Origin: an uncultured Lachnospiraceae bacterium
GTDB lineage: Bacteria; Bacillota; Clostridia; Lachnospirales; Lachnospiraceae
Direction: 5' to 3'
Length of the DNA: 5,821 nucleotides
NCBI GenBank assembly: GCA_905236585.1
Contig: CAJOQZ010000143.1
Location: forward strand, 1-5,821
A program made the position numbers and the translations under genes. The first letter of the stretch is position 1. Every line of letters starts with the position of its first letter. Below, one piece after another: positions 4,597 to 5,821 of the stretch. The notes beneath the pieces were generated by a model, which had not been told where the DNA came from, made no database searches, and saw only the letters and a program-made list of their open reading frames with translations.

Positions 4597-5821
4597 ATGG
4601 ATCAATATACAGTGGAAGGCATGAGCTGCGCCGCGTGCGTGGCTCATGTTGAAAAAGCGGTTCGCGCCGTGGAAGGCGTCTCCGACGTATCGGTCAGCCT
4701 CTTGACAAACTCCATGCAGGTGTCCGGCAGCGCGGATGCAAAAAAGGTCTGCGATGCGGTGGAGCGTGCGGGGTATCACGCTGCAAAGCGCGGCGGCGAA
4801 GCGGCGGGCAGCAGTATTCAGGATAATGATTTGACGGACAAGGAAACGCCGAAACTTCTTCGGCGGCTGTCTTTGTCCGTTCTTTTTTTGCTCCCTCTTA
4901 TGTACATTTCCATGGGACATATGATGTGGGGTTTTGCGCTGCCGCCGTTTTTGGTTGACAATCATGTCGGCATGGGCATGAGCGAAATGCTTCTTGCCAT
5001 CGTCGTGATGTTTATTAACCGAAAATTTTTTACAAGCGGCATCCGGGGTGCGCTGCACGGTGCGCCGAACATGGATACCCTTGTGGCGCTGGGGAGCGGC
5101 GTTTCTTTTGCGTACAGCCTGTACGTGCTGTATTTGATGAGTTATGCGGCGTCACGCGGGAATGACGCGCTTGTCATGGAATGCATGGGGCAGATGTATT
5201 TTGAGTCGGCGGCAATGATCGTTACGCTGATTACCGTCGGCAAAACCTTAGAAGCATTTTCCAAAGGGAAGACGACAAACGCGTTAAAAGGACTGATGGA
5301 TCTGGCGCCTAAGACGGCGGTTGTATTGCGTGAGGGAAAAGAGAAGACGGTGCCGATCAACGAGGTAAGGATCGGCGACGTCTTTGTCGTTGCGCCCGGC
5401 GGCAGGGTGCCGGTGGACGGCGTTATTGTTGAGGGCGCCGCCGCCATGGATGAAAGCGCCCTTACCGGTGAGAGCGTACCGGTGGACAAAGGCGAGGGGG
5501 CGGACATTTCGGCGGGGACGATCAACCGTTCCGGGCATATCTTAGCCGAAGCGACGCGGGTCGGCGAGGATACGACGCTGTCGCAGATTATCCAGATGGT
5601 TGGTTCCGCGGCGGCGACCAAAGCCCCGATTGCGAAAACGGCGGATAAGGTCGCGGGCGTTTTTGTGCCTTTCGTATTGGCGGTTGCGGCGGTCACGGCG
5701 GCGGTCTGGCTTGCCCTCGGCGCGGATGCGGGGTTTGCCTTGGAGCATGCGATCGCGGTCTTGGTTATCAGTTGTCCCTGTGCGCTTGGACTTGCGACGC
5801 CGGTGGCGATCATGGTCGGAA
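4597..5821 (+). CDS. copA: Copper-translocating P1B-type ATPase, N-terminal part (cut by window end)
   Basis: The frame is open for 408 codons to the window edge. It starts with one heavy-metal-binding domain, GMSCAAC (residues 8-14, Cys11 and Cys14), ending about residue 70. Membrane segments follow near 89-108, 130-147, 160-182 and 201-222. The loop after the first is Met/His-rich (MYISMGHMM), as in Firmicute CopA. The actuator domain holds DESALTGESVPVDKG, with TGES at 290-293. Two more helices lie near 354-375 and 384-405; the last carries the metal-site CPC (393-395) in SCPCALGLATP. The CPC and N-terminal CxxC indicate Cu(I) export across the cell membrane; Ag(I) is possible. The phosphorylation site DKTGT, the nucleotide domain and the last helices lie beyond the window. 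ATG 4597 has GGAAAG (4583-4588) eight bases upstream, inside trxA, and is probably coupled to trxA translation. Confidence 0.95.
   Translation, partial: MDQYTVEGMSCAACVAHVEKAVRAVEGVSDVSVSLLTNSMQVSGSADAKKVCDAVERAGYHAAKRGGEAAGSSIQDNDLTDKETPKLLRRLSLSVLFLLPLMYISMGHMMWGFALPPFLVDNHVGMGMSEMLLAIVVMFINRKFFTSGIRGALHGAPNMDTLVALGSGVSFAYSLYVLYLMSYAASRGNDALVMECMGQMYFESAAMIVTLITVGKTLEAFSKGKTTNALKGLMDLAPKTAVVLREGKEKTVPINEVRIGDVFVVAPGGRVPVDGVIVEGAAAMDESALTGESVPVDKGEGADISAGTINRSGHILAEATRVGEDTTLSQIIQMVGSAAATKAPIAKTADKVAGVFVPFVLAVAAVTAAVWLALGADAGFALEHAIAVLVISCPCALGLATPVAIMVG

Noticed and set aside
4480..5058. Minus-strand frame of 192 codons across the trxA-copA junction
   Set aside because: It overlaps two well-identified genes, has no recognisable domain, and is His/Arg-rich in the way shadow frames are.
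5142..5813. Long open frame of 223 codons on the minus strand
   Set aside because: It lies wholly inside copA on the other strand. The composition (Ala, Ser, Thr, Pro-rich) is that of a shadow of G/C-rich codons, and copA motifs show which strand codes.

Overview
The window comes from a Gram-positive, clostridial-type genome. A Lachnospiraceae-like Firmicute is the best guess. The reasons are strong AGGAGG-type ribosome binding sites, use of GTG and TTG starts, short-spaced same-strand genes, and a CopA whose first membrane hairpin has the Met/His-rich form common in Clostridia. The assignment rests on protein style only; no marker gene is present. All genes read on the + strand, and both ends of the window cut through genes.

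Region 1 (1-1514) is a tight cluster. It holds the 3' end of an ArsC/Spx-family reductase, a macro-domain protein overlapping it by ATGA, the remains of an RNA 2',3'-cyclic phosphodiesterase (ThpR/LigT, 2H family), and an SGNH/GDSL hydrolase. The ThpR gene keeps its first ~45 codons and its last ~15 codons in one frame but has lost the whole middle, including the second HxT motif. The macro domain lacks the usual GGGVDxAIH catalytic-loop residues.

Region 2 (1515-2205) has a short structured leader with two mutually exclusive hairpins, a GNAT acetyltransferase, and a well-formed promoter with a perfect TATAAT box for the next gene.

Region 3 (2206-4140) carries two probable cell-envelope genes. 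The first is a CgeB-like glycosyltransferase (DUF3880 plus a C-terminal glycosyltransferase domain, GTG start). The second is a PAP2-family membrane phosphatase (TTG start with an excellent ribosome binding site).

Region 4 (4141-5821) is a promoter and leader with a 7-bp hairpin, then a classical thioredoxin (WCGPC). Five bases later comes a copper-transporting P1B ATPase (one GMSCAAC metal-binding domain, TGES, CPC), cut by the window end before its DKTGT site. Thioredoxin and CopA look co-transcribed, which would link copper export with thiol redox control.

I see no mobile element, CRISPR array, tRNA or rRNA. No wholly new system is evident. The items most worth a second look are the internally deleted ThpR, its pairing with an atypical macro domain, and the trxA-copA unit with its leader.
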